Positions 7,562 to 15,641 of a stretch of 41,646 bases of DNA are shown here, in pieces (position 1 is the stretch's first letter; the number at the start of each line of letters is the position of its first letter). The translations under genes were made by a program, and so were the position numbers. Below the pieces are notes generated by a model. That model did no database searches. It was not told where the DNA came from and saw only the letters and a program-made list of their open reading frames with translations. Source of the stretch: Anaerolineae bacterium (lineage in GTDB: Bacteria > Chloroflexota > Anaerolineae > Aggregatilineales > Phototrophicaceae); the NCBI GenBank assembly GCA_022820665.1, contig JAJEFB010000047.1, positions 1 to 41,646 on the forward strand, read 5' to 3'.

Positions 7562-8502
7562 AGCGCGTCATCGTTACCGGCGCCAACGGCTTTGTCGGCT
7601 CCAACATCGTTTCAGCGCTCGCGCAAGCTGGCTGGCTGGTTAGCGCCCTGGATCGTGAATTTGATAATCCCGCCCTCGCGACCTGGAATCACGATCGCGT
7701 TGAGCGCGTCCGGGCAAATTGCGCCGATATGCCGCCGATCCCTGCCGACGCGCTGGTCCACGCGGCTTTTGTCACCGCTACGCCGGAAGAACGGGGAGAA
7801 TCGCCGGAAGACAATCTGCGCGCCAACATTGAACCTCTCTTGCAAGTGATGGAATATGCTGAAGGGGAGGGAATCCATCGTTCCGTCTTCATCAGTTCCA
7901 ATGCTGTCTTTCGCCATACGCCCGCGACGCTGGTAGATGAAATGCGGCCGCCGGAGCCGCTGGGCGTCTACGGCCTTGCCAAGACGATGATGGAGCAGGT
8001 GGTCGACACCATGCGTCATGCGCATGGCCGCGACATGGTCTGCGCGCGACTTGGCGGCATCTATGGAAGCTACGAATATAGCCGTCCCACACGGCCCAAA
8101 TTGAGCATGGTGGGTCAGATGATGCACGACGCGCTGAGCAAGGGAGAGATCGTCCTATCCACGCCCGCTGAACGACGGCAATGGACGCTTGCGGCCGATA
8201 TCGGTCGGGCAATCGCCGCGCTGCTGGACGCCGACTCCCTCAACCATAGTTTGTATAATCTCGCCAGCGGCGAGCGCAAGTCGGACCTGGCAGTGGCCCG
8301 GATGATACAAGGTCTTGTTGCAGGTTTAACGCTCCATCTTCCGTCCGTAAATGAATCGCCAGCCCGATCTTCGGGAAAGCTGGGCTGGCTGGACAACAGG
8401 CGTCTACGGCGCGATACCGGCTTTGATGATTGGACGGCAATGAGCCGGGACACGCTGGCGACGGCATTGGCGAGTCTCGCCGGGCAGGTCAGCGATGCTT
8501 AA
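7558..8502 (+). CDS. Extended SDR NAD(P)-dependent epimerase/dehydratase-like protein
   Basis: The 314-residue extended short-chain dehydrogenase has the Rossmann motif TGANGFVG (7-14) and the catalytic pair Y139 and K143 in YGLAK. It resembles UDP-sugar 4-epimerases and sugar-acid dehydrogenases such as uronate dehydrogenase. Its ATG overlaps the GntR stop (ATGA) and its own stop overlaps the next gene by eight bases, a sign of tight co-translation. With two Gfo/Idh/MocA dehydrogenases and a glycosidase-like protein in the operon, it is probably an oxidoreductase or epimerase acting on a sugar or sugar acid. The exact substrate is unknown. Confidence 0.85.
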   Translation: MKRVIVTGANGFVGSNIVSALAQAGWLVSALDREFDNPALATWNHDRVERVRANCADMPPIPADALVHAAFVTATPEERGESPEDNLRANIEPLLQVMEYAEGEGIHRSVFISSNAVFRHTPATLVDEMRPPEPLGVYGLAKTMMEQVVDTMRHAHGRDMVCARLGGIYGSYEYSRPTRPKLSMVGQMMHDALSKGEIVLSTPAERRQWTLAADIGRAIAALLDADSLNHSLYNLASGERKSDLAVARMIQGLVAGLTLHLPSVNESPARSSGKLGWLDNRRLRRDTGFDDWTAMSRDTLATALASLAGQVSDA

Positions 8503-9523
8503 GGTCTTGCTGGCTGGTCTGGGTGTGCGCGGTCGTCATTGGGCGCGGGTGATCAAGGGGGACGCGCGCGCCGATTTGCTCGCTTACGCTGATCCGGACC
8601 CGCGGGCTTGCGAGCGGGCATGCGCTGAATTCGGGCATCGTCCGGCTTTCGAAAGCGTAGAAGACGCGCTGAATTCGCTGGACGATATTGATGCCTTGGT
8701 GCTGGCGAATCCACCGATGGCGCGCGAGAACATCGTCCGCGCTGCCGCCAGCCGCGGCCTGCATCTGTTGATCGAAAAACCGCTGGCGCTGGATCTCGAC
8801 GAAGCGCGGCGCTCCGTGGAAATAGCCGAAACCGCGGGCGTCTCGCTGATGGTCGGGCTGAACTTCCGTTATCTCGACGTCACAAAAGCGCTCATGGGCT
8901 TGCTGGCGGACGAGAGGGTCGGCAAACCGGCTTTCGCCCGCTTCACCTACGAGCGCTGGCGCGATGGCCGGCGCGCCGACCTCAACGATTATCCCCTGAC
9001 CATGCGACATCCCATGCTTTGGGAGCAAAGCATTCATCATTTTGATCTGATGCGATATGTCTACGGGCAAGAACCGGTTCGGATCAGTTGCCGGGCATGG
9101 AATCCTGACTGGAGCATGTACGCGCATGAGAGCAACGTGGCGGCTTTGATCGAATTCGATGGCGGCATGGTCGTCAATTATCACGGCATCTGGCAAGGCA
9201 ACTGGGCTGTGCCGGGCTTTGAATGGCGCAGCGAGTGCAGCGAGGGGATCATCACGCAGCGGGAACAGTTCAGCGAGCTATATTACGCGCGCCGCGATGA
9301 TGAGAAATTGACGCCGGTGAGCCTGCCAGCGCATGAACGCTGGATCACGGAAACGCGCGCTCTATTTGAGAGCTTTGTCACACACGTGCTGGATGGCGCG
9401 GCTCTGGAATGCAGCGGGCACGATCATCTGATGTCGCTGGCGATGCTGGAAGCTTGTATACGATCAAGCGAACAAAACTCAGCGGTTAATGTCAGGGACA
9501 TAGCCTCCGCCATGTCAGGCTGA
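8495..9523 (+). CDS. Gfo/Idh/MocA family oxidoreductase
   Basis: The 342-residue protein has an N-terminal NAD(P)-binding Rossmann fold (GLGVRG at 8-13) and the family signature EKP at 94-96 (LLIEKPLALD), followed by the alpha/beta C-terminal domain. A likely substrate-site segment is HPMLWEQSIHHFDLMRY. Members oxidise or reduce a sugar, inositol or amino-sugar hydroxyl. It overlaps the upstream SDR gene by eight bases. A second, distinct paralogue lies at 10938-12005, so the pathway may use sequential oxidation and reduction, as in NAD-assisted glycoside cleavage or epimerisation. Confidence 0.88.
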   Translation: MLKVLLAGLGVRGRHWARVIKGDARADLLAYADPDPRACERACAEFGHRPAFESVEDALNSLDDIDALVLANPPMARENIVRAAASRGLHLLIEKPLALDLDEARRSVEIAETAGVSLMVGLNFRYLDVTKALMGLLADERVGKPAFARFTYERWRDGRRADLNDYPLTMRHPMLWEQSIHHFDLMRYVYGQEPVRISCRAWNPDWSMYAHESNVAALIEFDGGMVVNYHGIWQGNWAVPGFEWRSECSEGIITQREQFSELYYARRDDEKLTPVSLPAHERWITETRALFESFVTHVLDGAALECSGHDHLMSLAMLEACIRSSEQNSAVNVRDIASAMSG

Positions 9524-9548
9524 ATCAATTGATTAATGGATAGGAATC

Positions 9549-10928
9549 ATGAGCGAAACTTTTGTGGGCATTCAGATCGGCGCCATCAGCTTTGTCGACG
9601 AAGGCGTCGAACAGGTTCTTGATATTCTGCAGGAACAAGCGGGCGTCAACGCCCTGTTGATTTCAGCTTTGAGCTGGAGCATCGGCAATGCCGGACGCGC
9701 CGCCTTTGGCTTCCCCGATCACGGCGTTCAGGAGCCTGACAATTTGCAGGGCGGGGCCATGTTCGAGCCCGACCCGCGCTACTATCAAAAAACGTTTATG
9801 AAGCGCTTCGCCGCGCCGGATCCGCTTTACAAGGGCGTCGATACCCTGGCGGATGTCATCCCGGCGGCGCGCAAACGCGGCATGAACGTTTACACCTATT
9901 ATTGCGAGACTTCGAGTTCAGGGATCCGCTCCATCTGGCAACCCGGCTTCGCGCACTTTCTCGATCGCGATCATCTGGGGCGTGTGGCGACGCGTCCTTC
10001 GCTGCTGAATCCGGATTACAAGACCTGGTGGCATTCAGTCTTTTCCGATTGGCTGAACAACCACGATTTGCGCGGCGTTTTGTGGGGTATCGAACGGCAA
10101 AGCCCGCTGATGGATATCTTCCGCGGCGATAGCTCCACCGGCTTTGATTCATATTATGTGGCCGAGGCGCGGTCGCGCGGCATTGATGTGGAGCGCGCTT
10201 TGAGCGGGTATCGCAAGATAGACGATTTTCTCAAGGGCGTTCGCGCGGGCGATCGCCCCGAAGAAGGGGTTTTTGTCTTGCTTTTGCGCAACCTGCTGCA
10301 TTATCCCGAGGTGCTGATGTGGGAGAAGATGTGGCTGGATTCTCATCATGCCTTCTATCGTGAGTTGCATGGCTTGGTAAAGTTCTACGACCCGGGTTAC
10401 GAGTTTGGCATCGGCATTTGGCAGGTGATCAATACCTACAATCCTTACCTGCGCGCGCAATACGACCAGCGCGCATACGCGCCCTATGCCGATTGGTTCA
10501 AGCCGGTGCTCTATCACAGTCCGGCGGGGGCGCGCTTTGCGGATTTTGCGGCGTCCTGGCAGGCGGGTGTGCTGGCGGATGCGACCCCCGATGGCGCGTA
10601 CCATGCGCTGGCGACGGTCTTGGGTTTGGACGATTTCATTGCCTCGCGCGAGGCGGGACCACTGGCGGGCTTTCGCCCGGATTACGTCAGGGAATGGACC
10701 TCGCGCCTGATTGCCGACACCGGGCGGCCTGTATATCCGGGCATTGGGGTAGGCGTGGGGCATGGCGGCAGCAGCAAAGAGATCAGTCCGCAGGAGATCC
10801 ACGAGGGCGTTCACGCCGGTTTTGACGGGGGCGCCGGCGGTGTCATGATCTCGCGCAATTATTCGGAAGCGCAACTGCGCAATTTGGAGGCCGTCGGCGA
10901 CGCGCTGCGCGAACGCGGCTTGATATAG
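9549..10928 (+). CDS. Uncharacterised glycosidase-like (beta/alpha) barrel protein
   Basis: The 459-residue soluble protein has no signal peptide. Its pattern resembles hypothetical family glycoside hydrolases: an N-terminal strand VGIQIGAISF followed by repeated strand-helix units, and segments such as NVYTYYCETSS, RGVLWGIERQSPL and a late GIGVGVGHGGSS loop, each of which could line a barrel active site. Aromatic and acidic residues are abundant. I cannot name a defined GH family. AGGA precedes the ATG. It lies between two Gfo/Idh/MocA genes, a context that suggests it handles an unusual glycoside or sugar acid inside the cell. A sugar-phosphate isomerase/epimerase or another TIM-barrel enzyme is the alternative. 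Confidence 0.6.
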   Translation: MSETFVGIQIGAISFVDEGVEQVLDILQEQAGVNALLISALSWSIGNAGRAAFGFPDHGVQEPDNLQGGAMFEPDPRYYQKTFMKRFAAPDPLYKGVDTLADVIPAARKRGMNVYTYYCETSSSGIRSIWQPGFAHFLDRDHLGRVATRPSLLNPDYKTWWHSVFSDWLNNHDLRGVLWGIERQSPLMDIFRGDSSTGFDSYYVAEARSRGIDVERALSGYRKIDDFLKGVRAGDRPEEGVFVLLLRNLLHYPEVLMWEKMWLDSHHAFYRELHGLVKFYDPGYEFGIGIWQVINTYNPYLRAQYDQRAYAPYADWFKPVLYHSPAGARFADFAASWQAGVLADATPDGAYHALATVLGLDDFIASREAGPLAGFRPDYVREWTSRLIADTGRPVYPGIGVGVGHGGSSKEISPQEIHEGVHAGFDGGAGGVMISRNYSEAQLRNLEAVGDALRERGLI

Positions 10929-10937
10929 GAGGACATG

Positions 10938-12005
10938 ATGACAATTCGAGTAGGAACCATTGGCGCGAGCTTCGCGCGCCAGGCTTATCTGCCGGCGCTG
11001 CAGACAATTGACGATGTCGAACTGGTGGCCATCGCCAGCGCGCGCATGGCCAGCGCGCAGTCGGCGGCGGACAGCTTCGCGATCCCGCATGTCTACGACG
11101 ACTGGCAGCGTATGATGGGCGAGCATCAGTTTGACCTGGTCTGCATCGCGACGCCGACGCTCTATCACGCGCCAATGACCCTGGCTGCCCTGCGGGCGGG
11201 CGCGCATGTCCTTTGCGAAAAGCCGATGGCCATGGATCAAGATGAATCGGCCAATATGCTGGAAACTGCCGAGTCGCTCAACAAGCTGCATATTATCGGG
11301 CACGAACTGCGCTTCAATCCCAATCGCAGGAAGATCAAATCGCTGCTCGAGAGTGGCTTCATCGGCCAGGCGCGGCATGCCAATATCGTCAATATCTCCG
11401 GCGCCTGGGGCGATCCCGCCGGGCGGCCGGCGGGTGACTGGTGGTCGCGCGAGGACATGGGTGGCGGTCGACTGGGCGCGAGTGGCTCGCATATGATAGA
11501 TCTTTTGCGCTTTTGGCTCGGTGATATCGCTGCGGTCAGCGGGCAAGTCTCAACCATAGTACGCGAGCGACTTGACGAAAAGAGCGGCGCCAGTTGGCGG
11601 GCGACAGCCGACGATCAAACCAGCTTCCTTATGGAGATGGCAAGCGGCGCTCTGTGTTCAGTGTTCTTGAGCGGCGTCGCGCGACATGGCATGGGCAATC
11701 AGACGCAGATCTTTGGCAGTGAAGGCACGATCACCCTGGCGGACAACGATGAACGGCTGCTGGTCGCCAAAGCCGGCGAAGATTTCGTCGATATGAGCGA
11801 GCGCGACCCGAACGCCGATCTGGAGGGCATCGGCAAGGGCATCTGGAACGTTTCCTTTGTCGCGCTGATGCAGGAGCTTACTGCTGCGATACGAGAAAAG
11901 CGCTCCCTGGGCTGGGGCGCGACCTTCGCCGACGGGCATCAATCTCAGATCGCCATGGACGCTATACGGCTCAGCAACCAAGAGCGGCGCTGGGTGGACT
12001 TATGA
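10938..12005 (+). CDS. Gfo/Idh/MocA family oxidoreductase (second paralogue)
   Basis: The 355-residue NAD(P)-dependent dehydrogenase carries a Rossmann start (RVGTIGASFARQ) and the EKP motif in VLCEKPMAMD. A conserved-type segment HELRFNPNRRKIK lies in the middle of the protein and GGGRLGASGSHMIDLLRFW near residue 175. Two ATG codons occur in tandem. AGGAGG at 10927-10932 sits two bases before the first (10935) and five before the second (10938), so the second is preferred. It is the last enzyme of the GntR-led operon. It is only distantly similar to the 8495-9523 protein, so they probably act on different intermediates. Confidence 0.87.
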   Translation: MTIRVGTIGASFARQAYLPALQTIDDVELVAIASARMASAQSAADSFAIPHVYDDWQRMMGEHQFDLVCIATPTLYHAPMTLAALRAGAHVLCEKPMAMDQDESANMLETAESLNKLHIIGHELRFNPNRRKIKSLLESGFIGQARHANIVNISGAWGDPAGRPAGDWWSREDMGGGRLGASGSHMIDLLRFWLGDIAAVSGQVSTIVRERLDEKSGASWRATADDQTSFLMEMASGALCSVFLSGVARHGMGNQTQIFGSEGTITLADNDERLLVAKAGEDFVDMSERDPNADLEGIGKGIWNVSFVALMQELTAAIREKRSLGWGATFADGHQSQIAMDAIRLSNQERRWVDL

Positions 12006-12014
12006 TTACGTTTA

Positions 12015-12042
12015 TGGATGCGTTTGCATCCAGTGTTATAAT
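12015..12042 (+). promoter_or_regulatory. Hairpin and extended -10 promoter before a Uma2 gene
   Basis: TGGATGC (12015-12021) and GCATCCA (12026-12032) form a 7-bp hairpin with a 4-base loop. It is followed by TGTTATAAT (12034-12042), an extended -10 element. No good -35 is seen, as is usual for extended -10 promoters. It would drive the Uma2 gene at 12074 independently of the upstream operon. Confidence 0.45.
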
Positions 12043-12073
12043 ATTTTCACACTAAGTTGTACGAGGACGAAAA

Positions 12074-12670
12074 ATGGTGATTGAGCGCGTCCGCCAAATG
12101 AGCGTCGAAGAATTCCTTGACTTTGCAGAAAACAGCGAGGATCGGTATGAATACATTGATGGTGAGCCACGTCAGATGACCGGGGGAAAACTCAATCATT
12201 TTCGGATCATTCACAGGATTGAAGTCCTTCTTGAGAGTCGGCTGGCGGATACCAACTGCGAGGTAATTGCCGCTGGTATGCTCGTGAAAGCTGGAGACGC
12301 GCGCCTGGTCGCGCCGGATGTGATTGTCATCTGTGGTAATCCCGAAACAGAAGCCGATACCCGCCTTCTGCTCAATCCGATCCTGGTCGTGGAAGTCACG
12401 TCGCCTACGTCTATCGATTACGATCGAGTCTCGAAACGCGAGTATTATAGTGACGTCGCTTCGATAGAGGCTTATCTCATCGTCGATCAGCACCGTGTGT
12501 TTGTCGAGTTGTACACGCGCAGTGAGACCAGCTGGCACATCCAGCGCTTCTCCGACCTGGACGATGCAGTACCGCTGGCGGCGCTGGAATGCCGTCTTCC
12601 ATTGCAGGACATTTACAATCGAATCGAATTTGAAGAGGCGTCTTCGCCTTCGTCCGCTGAAGATACTTAG
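12074..12670 (+). CDS. Uma2 family (DUF820) putative restriction-endonuclease-fold protein
   Basis: The 198-residue protein has the PD-(D/E)xK nuclease-like core of the Uma2/DUF820 family: D82 (APDVIV), E107 (LVVEVTSP) and K121 (VSKREYY). The N-terminal signature RYEYIDGEPRQMTGG (24-38) is typical. These proteins are highly multiplied in Chloroflexota and Cyanobacteria and their biological role is unproven. It carries its own extended -10 promoter and is followed by a strong hairpin at 12674-12704. It is clearly related to the Uma2 gene at 19245-19835 (shared IRQM.VEE and EYIDGE blocks) and less so to that at 16944. Confidence 0.88.
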   Translation: MVIERVRQMSVEEFLDFAENSEDRYEYIDGEPRQMTGGKLNHFRIIHRIEVLLESRLADTNCEVIAAGMLVKAGDARLVAPDVIVICGNPETEADTRLLLNPILVVEVTSPTSIDYDRVSKREYYSDVASIEAYLIVDQHRVFVELYTRSETSWHIQRFSDLDDAVPLAALECRLPLQDIYNRIEFEEASSPSSAEDT

Positions 12671-12673
12671 TCG

Positions 12674-12704
12674 AAAGAGGGCGATCCAGCGGACCGCCCT
12701 CTTT
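12674..12704. terminator. Bidirectional hairpin terminator built on a dispersed palindrome
   Basis: AAAGAGGGCG (12674-12683) is the exact reverse complement of CGCCCTCTTT (12695-12704), with an 11-base loop. It sits between the convergent Uma2 (plus) and M16 peptidase (minus) genes. The A/T-rich outer arms would give a partial U tract on either strand. The core GGCGATCCAGCGGACCGCC matches the dispersed palindrome family seen elsewhere in the window. Confidence 0.65.
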
Positions 12705-12750
12705 GTCGATCTGTTTTGCTGCCGATGACAGGCAGGCAGCGAAAAAGAGG

Positions 12751-15477
12751 CTATTCCGCTTCCAGCAGCGTCACCTCGCCAAATGACTCCAGTTGCTCCT
12801 GGATCTCGCTGGCGTCGCCGACCACGACGATGATGAAATCCTCGGGATGGATGTAGGTGTTGGCGATATCCAGCACATCATCCGTCGACACATCCTTGAT
12901 ATAGCCCAGCCACTTGTTGAGCCGGTCAAGTTCGACGCCGCGGATTTTGTAGGAGGCCACCGCTTCGACGAAGTCTTGATAGGTCTCTAGCCCAAACACC
13001 CACTCGCCGACGATGCCATCGCGGGCGTCGTTGATTTCTTCGTCCGTGAGCGGCTCCGTCTGGATCCGTTCGATTTCCTTGAAGACCTCCTCAAGCGCCG
13101 GCGCGATCACATCGTTGCGGACGGCGGCGGTAACGATGAACCTTCCGGTATCGGCCGGGTAGCTGAAGCCGGAACCGATGCTATAGGTGTAGCCCTTTTC
13201 CTCGCGGATGTTTTGCACCAGGCGCGAGGAAAAGGTACCGCCCAGGACGTGGTTCATCACGCGCGCCGGGAAGTAATCGAGGCTGGCGCCCTGGATGCCG
13301 ATATTGCCCAGGCGGAAGTTGGCTTGTGTGCTGCCCGGGCGATCCACCAGCAATATTTGCTGCCCGCTGTTTTCTGGCAGCGCCGGGTAGCTGATGGCTT
13401 CGACAGAGCCTTCCCAATCGGCGAAATGTCGCTTGGCATAGGCCAGCCCTTCTTCGGTAGTGATGGCTCCGGCGATGATCAGCACCGCATTGTCCGGCTG
13501 ACGGCGGGACTCATAGAAAGAGACGATGTCCTCGCGCGTGATCGCCTCCAGCGATTCGAATGTGTAGAGATTTCCGTAGCCATGGTTGCTGCCGTAGAGC
13601 CGATTATCGTGGATGCGACGAGCGACTGTACCCGGCTGTGCCAAACTGGCTTCCAGGCTGCTAATCCACTCCGCGCGCTCGCGTTCAAATTCGTTCTCGG
13701 GGAAGTTAGCGTTGAGGGTCATATCGGCGAGCAAATCAAAAGCCAGGTCAGCGTCTTCAATCAGAGCAAACACGCCAAGCTGCAGATAGTCGCTTGAGCC
13801 AACACTGTTGACGGCGCCGCCCACTTGTTCGATCGCGCCGGCGATGTCTTGGGCGCTGCGTGTTACAGTCCCGCGCGAGATCAAGTAACCGGTAATGCCA
13901 GCCACGCCGGGCAAGTCCTTGGGTTGGGCGGTAGAGCCGCCGGCCATGTAGACATCCAGCGAGATGATGGGCATGTTGGGCTGTTCGATGACCACCACTT
14001 CCAAGCCATTGTCCAAGACGTTTTCGGTGATGGTCGGGAAGTTGAATTCGTTCGAGTCCAAAGGCGGCGGCGGTTCGCTCTGTTCAATGACATAGCGATA
14101 ATCCGGCTCCTGTTCGACGATATCTTCGGCGGCGTAGGGTTCCACTGGCGGCGGCGCTTCCGCATCGGTTTCCACGACGTTGAAGACGTGACGATCGCTG
14201 TCTTCCAGGTACTCCATTGCCACGCGCTGGATATCTTCGCTGGTGACCTCTTGGTAGCGGTCAATGCTTGAGAATACCGCCTGAGGATCGCCGCTGTAGT
14301 AGTTAGCGCTTTGCACACTTTCCGCCAAGCCAAGAGCTGTTTCCAAACCTAGGATATTTCCGCTTCTGATACCGGCGATTACTTTATCCAGTTCTTCCTG
14401 CGGGATGCCTTCGTCGATGATCTTTTGCAGTTCTTCGTAGGACGCTTCCTCAAGTTCCGCCAGATCAACGCCCACATTGGCAAGCAGGATGAAGGCGAAA
14501 TAGCCGGGACCGCGGTTGCCGCCTATCCAAGCATCCGCCTGCAATGCTTTGCCGGTATCCACCAGTCGCTTCGCCAGGCGGCTGGAATCGCCGACACTCA
14601 GAACGCGCGAGAGTACGCTTAGCGCTGGGTAGTCCTCATGAACCAGCGGCGGAATCTCGTAGGCGACGAGAAGGGCCGGTATGTTGATGAAGGGGTCTTC
14701 GATAGTGATAAATTCCGCTTCATCCTGGTCAACCGGCACAAACTCCGGCAGGGCGGGCGGGTCGTCTCCGCGGGGAATGGGACCGAACAGGTCTTGGATC
14801 ATCGCCTTCGTGACTTCAAAGTCGATATCGCCGGCGACGACCAGAGTGGCGTTGTTGGGGAGGTAGTAGGTTCGGTGGAACTCAATGACATCTTCAATCT
14901 GCGCTGAATTGACGTCTTCAATGCTGCCCCAGCCATGAGTCTGATACGGCTTGTAGGAATAAGGGATAGTCAACAATGCCGCTACCGCCGTACCGTATGG
15001 TCGGTTGTCGATAGCCCGCTGCAACTCTTCAATGACGATGGCGCGCTGATTATCGAGGTTTTCCTGCGTCACGTCCAAGCCGCCCATACGATCGGCTTCA
15101 ATCCAGAGCGCCAGCGGCAGCTGATGAGAAGGCACCGTCTCGTAGTAGACAGTGTAGTCCTTGTCGACATAGGCATTCGACGAGCCGCCAACCGGCTCCA
15201 GCAAGTCATCCATGCCGTTATTCGGAATATGCGGCGAGCCCTCGAACATCATGTGTTCAAAGAGGTGGGCGAAGCCACTCTTGCCTTCGGGATCATTGGC
15301 GCTGCCAACCCGATACCAGATATCCACCGCGACGGTTGGCGCCGTCGTATCGCGCACAAGGACAACTTCGAGACCGTTATCCAGCCAATAATGTTCCAGA
15401 TCGAGTTGTTGGTCCGCCGCCAGGCTGATTCCGCCAAGTGTCAGCAGGCACAACATGAGAAAAACGAGGCCTTTCAT
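12751..15477 (-). CDS. Secreted M16 family zinc metallopeptidase, tandem domains
   Basis: The 908-residue protein has a signal peptide (hydrophobic residues 4-20, cleavage likely after the ALA at about 18-20). The first M16 unit carries the inverted zinc motif HLFEH (H71, E74, H75) and the distal glutamate at E150/E151 in IVIEEL. The second unit (from about 500) lacks HxxEH, as is normal for the inactive half of pitrilysin/PqqL-type peptidases that fold into a clamshell. It probably degrades peptides outside the membrane. AGGAG lies 12 bases before the ATG. Minus-strand TTTACA (15554-15559) and TATAAT (15533-15538) are a possible promoter, although their 15-base spacing is short. It is probably unrelated to the neighbouring pathway genes. 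Confidence 0.9.
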   Translation of the reverse strand: MKGLVFLMLCLLTLGGISLAADQQLDLEHYWLDNGLEVVLVRDTTAPTVAVDIWYRVGSANDPEGKSGFAHLFEHMMFEGSPHIPNNGMDDLLEPVGGSSNAYVDKDYTVYYETVPSHQLPLALWIEADRMGGLDVTQENLDNQRAIVIEELQRAIDNRPYGTAVAALLTIPYSYKPYQTHGWGSIEDVNSAQIEDVIEFHRTYYLPNNATLVVAGDIDFEVTKAMIQDLFGPIPRGDDPPALPEFVPVDQDEAEFITIEDPFINIPALLVAYEIPPLVHEDYPALSVLSRVLSVGDSSRLAKRLVDTGKALQADAWIGGNRGPGYFAFILLANVGVDLAELEEASYEELQKIIDEGIPQEELDKVIAGIRSGNILGLETALGLAESVQSANYYSGDPQAVFSSIDRYQEVTSEDIQRVAMEYLEDSDRHVFNVVETDAEAPPPVEPYAAEDIVEQEPDYRYVIEQSEPPPPLDSNEFNFPTITENVLDNGLEVVVIEQPNMPIISLDVYMAGGSTAQPKDLPGVAGITGYLISRGTVTRSAQDIAGAIEQVGGAVNSVGSSDYLQLGVFALIEDADLAFDLLADMTLNANFPENEFERERAEWISSLEASLAQPGTVARRIHDNRLYGSNHGYGNLYTFESLEAITREDIVSFYESRRQPDNAVLIIAGAITTEEGLAYAKRHFADWEGSVEAISYPALPENSGQQILLVDRPGSTQANFRLGNIGIQGASLDYFPARVMNHVLGGTFSSRLVQNIREEKGYTYSIGSGFSYPADTGRFIVTAAVRNDVIAPALEEVFKEIERIQTEPLTDEEINDARDGIVGEWVFGLETYQDFVEAVASYKIRGVELDRLNKWLGYIKDVSTDDVLDIANTYIHPEDFIIVVVGDASEIQEQLESFGEVTLLEAE

Positions 15478-15532
15478 GAGATGCTTTGTCTCCTTTCATA
15501 TGGTTTGGACAAACTAAGCATCAGCTAACTCT

Positions 15533-15570
15533 ATTATATGCCACTTACGATTTTGTAAACGACCTGTAAA
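15533..15570 (-). promoter_or_regulatory. Candidate promoter of the M16 peptidase gene
   Basis: On the minus strand a perfect TATAAT (15533-15538) follows TTTACA (15554-15559) with a 15-base spacer. A second TTTACA lies 11 bases further upstream (15565-15570), making an 11-base direct repeat of the form TTTACAGGTCG / TTTACAAAATCG. The repeat could be an operator or alternative -35. Confidence 0.4.
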
Positions 15571-15641
15571 AGTAAGATGTGAGCATCCAAACATAACATT
15601 GGACGATGCCTGTGCTTATACAGGGTCAGGGCTGCGCGGCT

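Noticed and set aside
13000..14000. Missing HxxEH zinc motif in the second half of the M16 peptidase
   Set aside because: Loss of the motif in the C-terminal unit is normal for two-domain M16 proteins; the first unit is intact, so it is not a decayed gene.
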